From positions 124,001-188,000 of the forward strand of contig JAFKKV010000010.1 in NCBI GenBank assembly GCA_017304475.1: 64,000 nucleotides of DNA. The letters run 5' to 3'. The stretch's first letter is position 1; every line of letters begins with the position of its first letter. Positions 1 to 9,855 of this stretch are shown one piece after another. Under the pieces are notes generated by a model. The model did no database searches, was not told the DNA's origin, and saw only the letters and a program-made list of their open reading frames with translations. This DNA is from Hyphomicrobiales bacterium. Lineage in GTDB: Bacteria > Pseudomonadota > Alphaproteobacteria > Rhizobiales > Phreatobacteraceae. The position numbers and the translations under genes are program-made.

Positions 1-1456
1 TAGGACCGCCCGGCAAGGTGCGCCAGCCGACGCCGGCGATCGACACCGTCCGGTTGCCGCGAAAATCGGCCTCGCTGCGGATCAGGCCCTGTTCGCCCAT
101 ATAGGTCAGCAGCCAGCGGCCGCGCGAGGGCGAATGGCTGCCATAGGCCCGTGCCAATGCCTCGTCGGAGGGGCAGACCGCCTGCTCGCGCGCGGCGCGC
201 GCCACCAGCAGGAACACGCCCTGCATTTCCTCCGGCAGGCTCTCGGAGACCTCCAGCACCTGCTGCCAGGCCTCGTCGCCGCCCTCGGCGCTGACGCCGG
301 CGCGCGCCAAAGCCAGCCGGCGGCGGAAGGCCGACATGTCCTGGCCGAAGCCGCCGAGCTTGCGCAGCCGGCAGTGGAACTGGAAATCCTGGTAGAGCAG
401 CGGCACCGGCCGAAACGCCGCTTCCGGGTCCGACAGGAGCTCGGCATAGATGCCGTCGAGCAATTCCTGGCGCTCCTCCTCCGAGCGCGGATCGGTTTCC
501 GGCTCGGGCGGCATGTCGATCGATTTCGAGGTCTCGATCCGCCGCATCAGGTCGGCGGTGGCGATCGAGCGCGACGGGTTCGACGCCGGCATGGGCAGCA
601 CTTCGGCGCCCGGGTCGAAGATCAGGTCCTCGAGCGCATCGCGCGAGGTCTCCGGCAGCGGCATCAGCGAGGGGCGCCCGCTGCGGCCGGCCGTATCGAC
701 CGCGCCGATCCGGATCGACAGCGGGCGGCGCGACAAGGCCGGGCCGAGCGCCACGAACTGGCCGGGATCGAGATCGCGAAAGGCTTCGGCCTGGCGCCGC
801 TCCATGCCGAGCAGGTCCGCGGCGCGCGCCATGTCGATATCGAGAAAGGTGCGCCCCATCAGGAAGTTCGAAGCTTCAGCCGCGACGTTCTTGGCGAGCT
901 TGGCCAGGCGCTGGGTGGCGATAATGCCGGCAAGCCCGCGTTTGCGGCCGCGGCACATCAGGTTGGTCATGGCGCTGAGCGAGGTCTTGCGGGCCTCGTC
1001 CGAGACCTCTCCGGCGATCGCCGGGGCGAACAGCTGGGCTTCGTCTACCGCGATCAGCATGGGAAACCAGACGGTCCGGTCGGCGTCGAACAGGCTGTTC
1101 AGGAAAGCCGCCGCGCAGCGCATCTGCTCTTCGGCGTCGAGCCCCTCGAGATTGAGCACGACCGAGGCGCGGTGCTGACGGATGCGGGTGGCGATCCGCG
1201 TCAATTCGCCGGGGCTGCGCTCGGCATCGACGATGGTATGGCCGAACCGCTCGGAGAAACTGACGAAATCGCCCTCCGGGTCGATGATCGCCTGCTGCAC
1301 CCAGCCGGCGCTCTGTTCCAGGAGCCGGCGCAGCAGATGCGACTTCCCCGACCCGGAATTGCCTTGCACGAGCAACCGGGTGGAAAGCAGCTCTTCCAGG
1401 TCGAGCTTGGCGGGTTCGCCCGCCGATGTCGTCCCAAGATCGATGCCGACTTTCAT
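1..1456 (-). CDS. HerA-like ATP-binding protein (3' end outside window)
   Basis: P-loop ATPase of the FtsK-HerA (DUF87-like) class; at least 485 codons are present and the stop lies beyond the window edge. Walker A (GNSGSGKS) is at residues 32-39, an IDPEGD segment typical of HerA-type ATPases at about 58, a hydrophobic Walker B ending VDEAQ at about 137-141, and a sensor-like IIATQR at 178-183. The chosen ATG has GAGGTGG a few bases upstream; an in-frame ATG four codons earlier has no such site. HerA-family proteins usually act as DNA-translocating motors or anti-phage/repair ATPases, but nothing nearby (no NurA or SIR2 partner) fixes the role. A long open plus-strand frame over the same DNA lacks motifs and is treated as a GC shadow. 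The gene lies about 240 bases downstream of the acyl-CoA ligase on the same strand. Confidence 0.85.
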   Translation of the reverse strand, partial: MKVGIDLGTTSAGEPAKLDLEELLSTRLLVQGNSGSGKSHLLRRLLEQSAGWVQQAIIDPEGDFVSFSERFGHTIVDAERSPGELTRIATRIRQHRASVVLNLEGLDAEEQMRCAAAFLNSLFDADRTVWFPMLIAVDEAQLFAPAIAGEVSDEARKTSLSAMTNLMCRGRKRGLAGIIATQRLAKLAKNVAAEASNFLMGRTFLDIDMARAADLLGMERRQAEAFRDLDPGQFVALGPALSRRPLSIRIGAVDTAGRSGRPSLMPLPETSRDALEDLIFDPGAEVLPMPASNPSRSIATADLMRRIETSKSIDMPPEPETDPRSEEERQELLDGIYAELLSDPEAAFRPVPLLYQDFQFHCRLRKLGGFGQDMSAFRRRLALARAGVSAEGGDEAWQQVLEVSESLPEEMQGVFLLVARAAREQAVCPSDEALARAYGSHSPSRGRWLLTYMGEQGLIRSEADFRGNRTVSIAGVGWRTLPGGP

Positions 1457-1696
1457 TCCACCTCGCATGCCCTGCCATTGGCGGCCGGGACATTATCACG
1501 GCAGGCGGCCGCGGCGGATGCCGTTGCCGGCCCTCCACAGGAGATCTCAGCCATGCCCTGTCGTCATTGCGCAGCGCGCGGCCAAGGCCGAATCGCCACT
1601 CTCGTCACGCATTCATACAATGCTCCGCCGGCGCTCGCAGGCACTCCGGCGGGCGGTCGCGATCACAAACCGAAACCGTGGATAAGCTGAAAGAGG

Positions 1697-3262
1697 TCAC
1701 GCCACGCCGCGCTTGCGTCCCTCCCAATAGGGCGCGCGCAAGACCTTGCGATCGATCTTGCCGAGACCGGTGACCGGGATGGCTTCGACGAAATTCACCG
1801 ATTTCGGCGCCCAGGGCGCACCGCGCCGCGCCTTCACATGGGCCTGCAGTTCCTCGGTGCTGGCGGCCGCCCCCGGTTTCAGCACGACGAAGGCGGTGAC
1901 CGCTTCGCCCCACTTCTCGTCGGGAATGCCGATGACGGCCGCGGAAGCGACCGAGCCATGCGCCATCAGCGCATCCTCGACCTCGCGCGGATAGATGTTG
2001 AAGCCGCCGGAGATGATCATGTCCTTGGTCCGGTCGACGATATAGAGATAGCCCTCGGCGTCACGCACCGCGACGTCGCCGGTATGCAGCCAGCCGCCGC
2101 GCAGCGTCTCTTCGGTTGCCTCCGGCCGCTTCCAATAGCCGCTCATGACCAGCGGGCCGCGCACGCAGATCTCGCCCGGCTCGCCCACCGCCACCTCGCG
2201 CATGTCCTGGTCGAACAGCTTGACGTCGACAAAGGGGCTCGGCCGGCCGCAGGAGCCGAGCCGCTCGGGCCGTTTCAGGTCGTGATCCACCTTGCGCAGC
2301 GTCGTGATGCATTGCGGCGCCTCGGTCTGCCCATAAAGCTGGACGAAGACCTGGCCGAAAATGCCGATGGCCTCCTTCAGCCGGTCCGGCGACATCGGGG
2401 CTGCGCCATAGACGATCATGTCGAGGGACGAGAGATCGTAGCGGCTCCGCAAGGCCGGCTGGTCGATCAGCGCATAGATCAGGGTCGGCACCAGGAAGGT
2501 CGCGGTGATCCGCTCCTCGGCCACCACGCGGCAATAGGTCTCCGCCTCGAAGCCCTGGGTCAGGCGCACATAGCCACCGCGATACATGACCGGATAGATG
2601 GTGACGCCGGCGGCATGGCTGATCGGGGTCGCCGCGAGATAGCGGATATCGGCCGGCCAGTCCCAGTCGCCGTAGAGCAGCAGCGTCATGGTGACGATCG
2701 CCCGATGCGACAACATCACCCCCTTGGAGCGGCCGGTGGTGCCACCGGTATAGGCGAGCCAGCCGATCGCTTCGACATCACTTTCATCGACCAGCGGCGC
2801 GGGTACGGTCGCAGCGGCAAGGGCGAGCACGTCGCCGGCCCCCTCCATCGGCCCGAAGGAGAGGAAATGCCGGAGCTTCGGCACGCGGCCGCGGATCGCC
2901 TGGCCGCGCGGGCCGAATTTAGCGCCCTCGACGATCAGAAGGTCGATCTCGGCGTCCTCGATGATGAAGGCCTGATCGTCCTCGGCCGCCAGCGGATGCA
3001 GCGGCGTGTAGCGCATGCCCATCACCAGGCCGGCGCACATGGCCGCCCAGGACTCCGCGCGGTTGCCGGCGAGGATCGACAGCGCGTCGCCCTTCTTCAG
3101 GCCCATGGCCTTGAACACGCTGACGAACCGGCCGATGGCCTCGCCGAGTTCGCGATAGGTCCAGAGGATCGTGCCATCGGAAATGGCCGGCCGATCACCG
3201 TGGCGAATGATGGCACCGGCGATGAGGCCGCCGACCGTTCCCCCCGCATAGAGGCTGTCCAT
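1697..3262 (-). CDS. AMP-dependent acyl-CoA synthetase/ligase
   Basis: 521-residue member of the adenylate-forming superfamily. It would activate a carboxylic acid as acyl-AMP and transfer it to CoA in the cytoplasm. The A3 core YTGGTTGRSKGVMLSH is near residue 175, the A5-like QLYGQTEAP near 315, the A7-like motif GWLHTGDVA near 395, and the A10 lysine motif GLGKIDRK near the C-terminus. The ATG was chosen because GGGAGA precedes it and the product then begins MDSLYAGG; the longer reading frame adds 29 unconserved residues. Substrate cannot be told from sequence: medium- or long-chain fatty acid or an aromatic acid are all possible. It is divergent from tamA. Confidence 0.9.
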   Translation of the reverse strand: MDSLYAGGTVGGLIAGAIIRHGDRPAISDGTILWTYRELGEAIGRFVSVFKAMGLKKGDALSILAGNRAESWAAMCAGLVMGMRYTPLHPLAAEDDQAFIIEDAEIDLLIVEGAKFGPRGQAIRGRVPKLRHFLSFGPMEGAGDVLALAAATVPAPLVDESDVEAIGWLAYTGGTTGRSKGVMLSHRAIVTMTLLLYGDWDWPADIRYLAATPISHAAGVTIYPVMYRGGYVRLTQGFEAETYCRVVAEERITATFLVPTLIYALIDQPALRSRYDLSSLDMIVYGAAPMSPDRLKEAIGIFGQVFVQLYGQTEAPQCITTLRKVDHDLKRPERLGSCGRPSPFVDVKLFDQDMREVAVGEPGEICVRGPLVMSGYWKRPEATEETLRGGWLHTGDVAVRDAEGYLYIVDRTKDMIISGGFNIYPREVEDALMAHGSVASAAVIGIPDEKWGEAVTAFVVLKPGAAASTEELQAHVKARRGAPWAPKSVNFVEAIPVTGLGKIDRKVLRAPYWEGRKRGVA

Positions 3263-3564
3263 GAGGTTCTCCCTTGGCCCGACCTCGTATGCCTGGGTCC
3301 GGCTCGCCGGGAATTTCTGCATGGCAGGCAGCATCCTGGCGAGAAGCAATTTCGTTACCTGTCATCCACCGAAGGGCGGATGGCCGGCAAAGCCTCAAAA
3401 GCCTCGACCGGGCGGTCGCATAGCCACGATCCCGGGCGCTTGATACAAGACCCGGGCGCCACGCGCGGGCGCTGTCCTGCCGGTGAAGAACTCGACCGCA
3501 GGTCGGCGTTCGCCTTAATTTAACCCAATGCGGACCATTGTATCGACGTTGAAAGGTTGCGTGA
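3263..3564. other. Divergent intergenic region between acyl-CoA ligase and tamA
   Basis: About 300 bases separate the two divergent start codons. The right half is the least GC-rich stretch nearby (around 3510-3550, with a TTAATTTAAC run) and is the natural place for the tamA promoter, but no convincing -35/-10 pair was found. No hairpin, repeat or small gene was seen. Confidence 0.4.
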
Positions 3565-5535
3565 ATGTCGGTTCAGTGGCGGGTCACACCCCGAGCATAT
3601 GTCTATGCTTTTTCGGCAATACTGAGCGTTGCTGGCCACGATTCCGCCTATGCGCAGAGTTTTTTTGGTCTCTTCGGCAGTGATCAGCCGCGGGTCGTCG
3701 CCAATGCCCTGGCCTATCAGGTCAGTATCCGGGGCCTCGACGGCGACAAGGATGCCTCGGCCTCGATCAACGATGTCTCGATACTCTACCGGTTGCGCTC
3801 CGAGCCGCCCGCCGACGGCGATGAATTGTTGCGCCGGGCCGAAAGCGACCTGCCGCGCGTCATCGATGCCATGTGGGGCTCCGGCTATTATGCGGCACAG
3901 GTGTCGATCGTCGTCGGCGGCCAGGCCATTACGCTGGAACGGCCGGCATCCGCCGGCCTCAAGGTCCTGCTCGACCGGTTCAAGGGACGTTCCGTCGTGC
4001 CCGTCGAGATCGTCGTCGACCCCGGGCCGCTCTACACCTTCAGCCGGGTCGAGGTCATCGACCAGCGCAGCGGCCGCCCCTTCGATCCGGCGGTGCTGCC
4101 CCAGCGCGTCGTCTCGCTGAAGCCGGGCGATCCCGCGCGCACCGCCGGCCTGCTCGGCGCCGCGGCGCAATTGTCCGATCATTTCCGCAGCCGCAGCCAC
4201 CCCTTCGTCAATGTGGTCAGGCGCCAGCCGACCATCGACCATCGCTCCCATCAGGTCGACGTGGTGCTGGCCGTCGATCCGGGCGCGGTCGCCGGCATTG
4301 GCGGCATCGGCGTGTCCGGCACCCGCGATGTCGATCCCGCCGTGGTGCGCTCGTTCATCTATGCCGAGCGCGGCGACCCCTATTCGCCCAAGGCCCTGTC
4401 CGACATTCGCAAATCGGTCTCGCGCATCGAGGCGATCGGCGGCGTGCGGGTGCGCGAGGGGACCGCCCTCGATCCGGACGGCAACCTGCCGCTCGATGTC
4501 GATGTGACCGAGCGCCCGCCCCGCGTGCTCGGCGCCTCCGTGCGCTATTCGACCGTCGACGGCCCGGCGCTGAAGGCCTATTGGGCGCATCGCAACCTGT
4601 TCGGCGGCGCCGAGCGCCTCCGGCTCGACGCCGACCTGTTCTACCTCCTGTCGAACCAGAACTGGATCGGCGGCAGCCATCGCGGCGGCTTCACGCCCGA
4701 CAATATCGGCGGCCGGCTGGCCGCCTCCTTCGTCAAGCCGGCGCTCGGCGGCAGCCGCAACGACCTTCTGGTCGATGCCTCGATCCTGCGCGAGCGCACC
4801 GAATTCTATTCGAGCAATGTCGCCTCCGCGACGGTCGCCATCCGCCACCGCTTCACCGACGCCTTCTCGATCCAGGGCGGCATCGAAGGCCAGATCGGCC
4901 AGTCGATCGATCCGCTCGGGCGCAACAATTACGGCCTGGTCGGGCTGCCCATGTCGGTCACCTACGATTCGACCGACCGGCCGCTCGACCCGACGCGCGG
5001 CTTCCGGGTCATCGCCTCGGTCACGCCCTATCACGGCTTCCGCGACGCTCCGTCCTTCTTCGGTGTCGGCCGGATCCAGGCCTCGACCTATTATTCGCTC
5101 GACGACGCCGCCCGCTACATCCTGGCGGTGAGGGTCGCGCTGGCCTCGATCGCCGGCGGCACGCTCGCCGATATCCCGGCCTCCATGCGCTTTTATGCCG
5201 GCGGCGGCGGCTCGGTGCGCGGCTACGAATATAAGAGCCTCGGGCCGCGCGACGCCTTCGGCAATGTCACCGGCGGCAAGAGCCTGTTCGAGGCCTCTGT
5301 CGAGGCCCGCATCAAGATCACCGACACCATCGGCATCGTGCCCTTCCTGGATGTCGGCCAGGCTTTCGCCTCGTCCTTCCCCGATGGCTCGGAACGGCTC
5401 AGGATCGGCGCGGGCCTCGGCTTGCGCTACTATACCTCGATCGGTCCGATCCGCCTCGACTTCGCCGTCCCGCTTGCCCGCCGCGCCGGCGAGCGTCCCT
5501 ATGCCATCTATGTCAGCCTCGGACAGGCCTTCTGA
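3565..5535 (+). CDS. tamA: Outer membrane translocation/assembly factor TamA (Omp85 family)
   Basis: 656-residue Omp85-family barrel. TamA sits in the outer membrane and works with the inner-membrane-anchored TamB to insert proteins such as autotransporters and, in current models, to move phospholipid. An N-terminal signal peptide ends near AYA|QS at about residue 30. POTRA-like segments follow, and the C-terminal half is the surface-antigen barrel, with the conserved GGGGSVRGYEY (about residue 547) of Omp85 proteins and a terminal aromatic residue (GQAF) as in a beta-signal. The ATG has GAAAGG upstream. The stop overlaps the tamB start by one base, so the pair is surely co-transcribed. Confidence 0.92.
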   Translation: MSVQWRVTPRAYVYAFSAILSVAGHDSAYAQSFFGLFGSDQPRVVANALAYQVSIRGLDGDKDASASINDVSILYRLRSEPPADGDELLRRAESDLPRVIDAMWGSGYYAAQVSIVVGGQAITLERPASAGLKVLLDRFKGRSVVPVEIVVDPGPLYTFSRVEVIDQRSGRPFDPAVLPQRVVSLKPGDPARTAGLLGAAAQLSDHFRSRSHPFVNVVRRQPTIDHRSHQVDVVLAVDPGAVAGIGGIGVSGTRDVDPAVVRSFIYAERGDPYSPKALSDIRKSVSRIEAIGGVRVREGTALDPDGNLPLDVDVTERPPRVLGASVRYSTVDGPALKAYWAHRNLFGGAERLRLDADLFYLLSNQNWIGGSHRGGFTPDNIGGRLAASFVKPALGGSRNDLLVDASILRERTEFYSSNVASATVAIRHRFTDAFSIQGGIEGQIGQSIDPLGRNNYGLVGLPMSVTYDSTDRPLDPTRGFRVIASVTPYHGFRDAPSFFGVGRIQASTYYSLDDAARYILAVRVALASIAGGTLADIPASMRFYAGGGGSVRGYEYKSLGPRDAFGNVTGGKSLFEASVEARIKITDTIGIVPFLDVGQAFASSFPDGSERLRIGAGLGLRYYTSIGPIRLDFAVPLARRAGERPYAIYVSLGQAF

Positions 5536-8500
5536 TGATGCGCAAGCCAGGGTCCAGCCGCTTCAGCTTCCGCCGCCTCGGTCTCGGCTTCGCCCTGATC
5601 GCCATGGGATTGATGCTGCACGCCTCCGTGCCGCACGCCCAGGAAGACCAGGGCGTTCTCGCCGGCTTCATCTCCAAGCTCCTGTCGACGCCGACCTCGC
5701 GCGTCACCGTCGGCGCGGTCGAGGGGCCGCTGTCGTCGGACGCGACCATTCGCAATGTCTCGGTCGCCGATGCCGACGGCGTCTTTCTCAAGATCGACAC
5801 CATTCGCCTGGTCTGGCGCCGCGCCGCCCTGCTCGCCGGCCGGATCGAGGTGCAGAATCTCGAGATCGGCAAGATCGAATTCACCCGCAAGCCGAAGGGC
5901 GACGACACCGCGCCGCCCTCCGACGGCCCGTTGTTGCCGGAGCTGCCGGTCAAGCTGCAGGTCGATAAGTTCACCTTGGGCGAACTCGCCTTGGGCGAGC
6001 CGATCCTCGGCGTCGCCGCGCGCTTTTCGGCGAGCGGCAATGCCAGCCTCGGCGCGCCCTCGGAAGGATTGCAGGCGACCCTCGACATCAGGCGGCTGGA
6101 TGCGCCCGGCCAGTCCGCCGTCAGGCTGCGTTTCGCGCCCGCATCGCAACAGCTCGATCTTGCTTTGCAGCATGACGAACCCGCCGGCGGCATCGTCGCC
6201 CGGCTGATCGGCCTGCCCGGCCTGCCGCCGGTGAAACTCGACGTGGCGGGCGCCGGCGTGCTCGACGACTGGCGCGGCCGCGTCGCCTTCGACGCCGGTG
6301 CCGGCACCGATGCCCGCGGCGAGGCCCGGCTCGGCCGCTCCGGCCCGCAGCGACGGCTCGGCCTGGACCTGACCGCCCACATCGAAAGCCTGCTGCCGCC
6401 CGCAGTGGCCACCATTTTCGCCGGCACCACCTCGCTCGGCGGCGGCGTCATCTTCGCCGATGACGGCGCCATCGGCATCGAACGCCTCAGGCTTGCCTCC
6501 GACCTCGCTGAACTCGCGATTGCCGGCCGGCTCGACGCCGCCAAGGTTCTCGACGTGACGGTCACGGCGCGCGCCTTGCCATCGAGCGATGGCGCGACCA
6601 GACGCGGCGAAGCGAGCCTGGCGCGCCTGGTCTTCGACGCGACGGCCAAGGGGCCGGTCACGGGACCCAGGGTCGACGGCAAGCTCGATCTCGCCGGTCT
6701 CTCGTCGGCCGGCCTGAAACTGCAGGCACTGACGGCGACGCTGGCGGTGGAACCCTTGGGCACCACCGGCCCGCAGCGCTTCCGGATCGCCATGGACGGC
6801 CGCGCCACCGGCATCGCGCCGGCCGACCGCGGACTGGCCGAGGCGCTCGGCGATACCGCCACCCTGGTGGTGCGCGCGACCGTCGACGACAAGACCATCG
6901 CCGATGTCACCGAAGCCCGCATCGCCACGCCCAACCTGGCGCTCGGTTTCACCGGCCGGGCCGGCTCGACCCTGGTCGACGGCAAGGTCCAGGGCGACAT
7001 CACCAGGCTCGCCGCCCTCTCGACAATGGCCGATCGCCGGCTCGCCGGCCGCGCGACCCTGCAGGTGACGCTGACCGGCGATCCCTCGCTGTCCGAGGTC
7101 ACCGCCAGGATCGACGGACGCGGCAGCGAACTTTCGCTCGGCGATGCCACCGCCGACCGGCTGGTCGGCCGCCAGCTGACGCTCGCCGGCACCGCCCGGA
7201 CCGCACGCACCGGCATCACGCTCGACCAGGTGGCGGCCCAGGGCCAGCATGTCCAGGCTGTGCTGAACGGCCGGATCGGCAAGGCAGCTCTCGACCTGAC
7301 CGGCGACCTCGCGCTGCCCGACCTGGCCCGTGCCGACCAGCGGCTGGCCGGCGCCGCGCGCGTCAATGCCCGGGTCACGGGCTCACGCGACGATCCCGAC
7401 GCCACTTTGACGCTGACCGCCCCCGACATTCGCGCGCTCAACCGGCCGATCCGCGATCTGCGCCTGACGCTTGCCGCCACCCGGCTGGTCTCGGCGCCGG
7501 GCGGAACCCTGTCCGCCGGCGGCGATGTCAACGGCAAGCCGCTGATCGTCGACATCAAGGGCGGCGCCGCCGGCCAAGGCTGGCGGCTCGACCAGCTGGC
7601 GGCCCAGCTCGGCTCGGTCCGGGCCGAGGGCCAGGGCACGCTCGATGCGGCGGGTCTCGCCGCTGGTAGCCTCACGGTTTCGGCCCGCGACCTCGACGAT
7701 ATCGCCCCGCTCACCCTGATGCGGCTCGGCGGCGCACTGGAAGCGACCGTCATCGCCGGGGTCAATGCCGGTCGCCAGCATCTGGCCGTCACCGCCGATG
7801 GGCGCCGGCTGGTAATCGGCACGAATTCGCTCAACTCCCTGAAGGCCGACCTGCGCACCGAAGACATGTCGGGCCGCACCGTGCTCAATGGCACCGCCGC
7901 GATCGATCAGCTGGTCGCCGGCGGCGAGACCATCGAACGCATCGGCTTCAATGCCCGGCCCAATGGCGCGGCGAGCGACATTTCTCTGACGGCGCTGGCC
8001 CGCGGCTTCAATCTGGCGGCGGCCGGCAAGCTCGGCCTCGGGCAAGCGCCCCGGCTCGACCTCGCATCCTTCAGCGCCGCCCGTTCGGGCGCCCGCATCG
8101 CGCTGGCCGCCCCGGCCACGCTGGTGCTGGAGAACGGCCAGGTCGTGACCGAGCGGCTGGTCATCGGGGTCCAGGGCGGCGAGATCGAGCTCAAGGGCAA
8201 GCTCGGTTCGCAACTCGACCTCGTGCTGAATGCCCGTCGCGTGCCGCTCGCCGCCATCGACATCGTCGCGCCCGGCACCGGTTTGCGCGGCACGCTCGAT
8301 GCGCACGCGACCCTCAAGGGACCGGCGGCCGCGCCGCGCGGCCCGTTCGACGCGACCATCAAGGGGCTGAGCGCACCGCAGACCCGTTCCGCCGGCGTTC
8401 CGGCACTCGACATCACCGCCCGCGGCGCGGCCGAAGGCGAGCGCGCCAATCTCGATGTCAGGATTTCCGGCGGATCGGCACTGGCCTTCACCATCACCGG

Positions 8501-9848
8501 CACGGCGCCGATCGCACCGCAAGGCGCCTTCGACCTGCGCGCCCGCGGCACGCTCGATGCAGGCCTCGCCAATGCGAGCCTTGCCGGCACCGGCCAGCGT
8601 GTCGCCGGACGCGTCGCCATTGACGGCTCCTTGCGCGGCACCCGCGCCCGGCCTGACATCCAGGGCACGGCCACGCTGACCAATGGCGCCTTCAGCGATC
8701 CGATCCAGGGCGTGGCCCTGACCGCGATCGAGGGACGCGTGAGCGGCCGGGGCGACAGCATCGTCATCGAGCGGCTGACCGCTCGCACCAAGAATGCCGG
8801 CACGATCGCGGTCAGTGGCCGGGTCGCCGCCGATCCCGAGCGGGGGTTCCCCGCCGACCTGAAGATCTCCGCCCGCGACGCGCAGCTGGTGTCCAGCGAT
8901 ATTGCCGACCTGATCGCCAGCCTCGACCTCTCGATCTCGGGTCCGCTCTCGACCGCCCCCCGATTGAGCGGACGCATCAATGTGACCAGCCTGGAGATCC
9001 GCGTACCGGACCGGCTGCCGAGCTCGGCCGAGCCGCTGCGCGATGCCCGCCACGTGGCGCCGCCGCGCCAGACCCGCGATCGCCTGGCGCAGATCGCCCG
9101 GCAGCGCGCTGCCGCCCAGCAGCGCCGTGGCCGCGGCGCCGCCTTCAACGCCGCGCTCGACCTCAGCATCGACGCCCCTTCGCGCGTCTTTGTCCGCGGC
9201 CGCGGCATCGATGCCGAGCTCGGCGGCACGCTCCGGCTCGCCGGCACCAGCAATGATCCGCGCGCCATCGGCGCGTTCGAACTGCGCCGCGGCCGCTTCT
9301 CGCTGCTGACCCAGCGGCTCGACTTCGCCCGCGGCCGCCTGACCTTCGGCGGCGGCGACGTGATCCCGGATCTCGACTTCGTCGCCGAGACGCGGGCCGC
9401 CGAGGTCACCGCCAGCATCGCGATCACCGGCCGCGCCACCGAGCCGCAATTCACCCTGACATCGTCGCCGTCTTTGCCGCAGGACGAGGTCCTGTCGCGC
9501 CTGCTGTTTGCCCGCGCCTCCGGCGGCCTGTCGCCGTTCCAGGCGGTTCAGCTCGCCCAGGCCGTGGCGCAGCTCGCCGGCAGCGGCGGCGGTCCCGATG
9601 CCTTCGAGCGCACCCGCCGCGCCCTCGGCCTGAACGACCTCGACGTCGGCATGGGCACGGGCGGCCCGACCGTCGGCATTTCCCGTAATATCAACGACCG
9701 CGTCCGTATCGGCGTCAGGGCCGGCGCCAGGCCGGAAAACTCCGCCGTCGGCGCCGATATCGACCTGACCCGGCGCCTGCGCCTGCAAAGCGAAGTCGGC
9801 GCCGATGGCCGCGCTTCCGTCGGCATCGGCGCGGAGATCGAATATTAG
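5535..9848 (+). CDS. tamB: Translocation/assembly module protein TamB
   Basis: 1437-residue AsmA-like protein of the TamB/DUF490 family, the inner-membrane-anchored partner of TamA that bridges the periplasm as a long beta-taco. A single hydrophobic anchor lies at about residues 14-35. The body is a low-complexity series of Ala/Gly/Thr/Asp-rich beta repeats. The diagnostic C-terminal DUF490 region contains the SLPQDEVLSRLLF segment near residue 1315 and ends in the typical short GIGAEIEY strand. A second ATG directly follows the first, so the true start may be one codon later. It overlaps tamA by one base and is followed after seven bases by a phosphotransferase gene. Confidence 0.93.
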   Translation: MMRKPGSSRFSFRRLGLGFALIAMGLMLHASVPHAQEDQGVLAGFISKLLSTPTSRVTVGAVEGPLSSDATIRNVSVADADGVFLKIDTIRLVWRRAALLAGRIEVQNLEIGKIEFTRKPKGDDTAPPSDGPLLPELPVKLQVDKFTLGELALGEPILGVAARFSASGNASLGAPSEGLQATLDIRRLDAPGQSAVRLRFAPASQQLDLALQHDEPAGGIVARLIGLPGLPPVKLDVAGAGVLDDWRGRVAFDAGAGTDARGEARLGRSGPQRRLGLDLTAHIESLLPPAVATIFAGTTSLGGGVIFADDGAIGIERLRLASDLAELAIAGRLDAAKVLDVTVTARALPSSDGATRRGEASLARLVFDATAKGPVTGPRVDGKLDLAGLSSAGLKLQALTATLAVEPLGTTGPQRFRIAMDGRATGIAPADRGLAEALGDTATLVVRATVDDKTIADVTEARIATPNLALGFTGRAGSTLVDGKVQGDITRLAALSTMADRRLAGRATLQVTLTGDPSLSEVTARIDGRGSELSLGDATADRLVGRQLTLAGTARTARTGITLDQVAAQGQHVQAVLNGRIGKAALDLTGDLALPDLARADQRLAGAARVNARVTGSRDDPDATLTLTAPDIRALNRPIRDLRLTLAATRLVSAPGGTLSAGGDVNGKPLIVDIKGGAAGQGWRLDQLAAQLGSVRAEGQGTLDAAGLAAGSLTVSARDLDDIAPLTLMRLGGALEATVIAGVNAGRQHLAVTADGRRLVIGTNSLNSLKADLRTEDMSGRTVLNGTAAIDQLVAGGETIERIGFNARPNGAASDISLTALARGFNLAAAGKLGLGQAPRLDLASFSAARSGARIALAAPATLVLENGQVVTERLVIGVQGGEIELKGKLGSQLDLVLNARRVPLAAIDIVAPGTGLRGTLDAHATLKGPAAAPRGPFDATIKGLSAPQTRSAGVPALDITARGAAEGERANLDVRISGGSALAFTITGTAPIAPQGAFDLRARGTLDAGLANASLAGTGQRVAGRVAIDGSLRGTRARPDIQGTATLTNGAFSDPIQGVALTAIEGRVSGRGDSIVIERLTARTKNAGTIAVSGRVAADPERGFPADLKISARDAQLVSSDIADLIASLDLSISGPLSTAPRLSGRINVTSLEIRVPDRLPSSAEPLRDARHVAPPRQTRDRLAQIARQRAAAQQRRGRGAAFNAALDLSIDAPSRVFVRGRGIDAELGGTLRLAGTSNDPRAIGAFELRRGRFSLLTQRLDFARGRLTFGGGDVIPDLDFVAETRAAEVTASIAITGRATEPQFTLTSSPSLPQDEVLSRLLFARASGGLSPFQAVQLAQAVAQLAGSGGGPDAFERTRRALGLNDLDVGMGTGGPTVGISRNINDRVRIGVRAGARPENSAVGADIDLTRRLRLQSEVGADGRASVGIGAEIEY

Positions 9849-9855
9849 GGCGAGA

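Noticed and set aside
134..1690. Long plus-strand open frame of about 518 codons
   Set aside because: It is antisense to the HerA-like ATPase, whose minus-strand frame has Walker A, Walker B and a good ribosome-binding site. The plus frame shows only Arg/Gly/Ala-rich low complexity typical of GC shadows.
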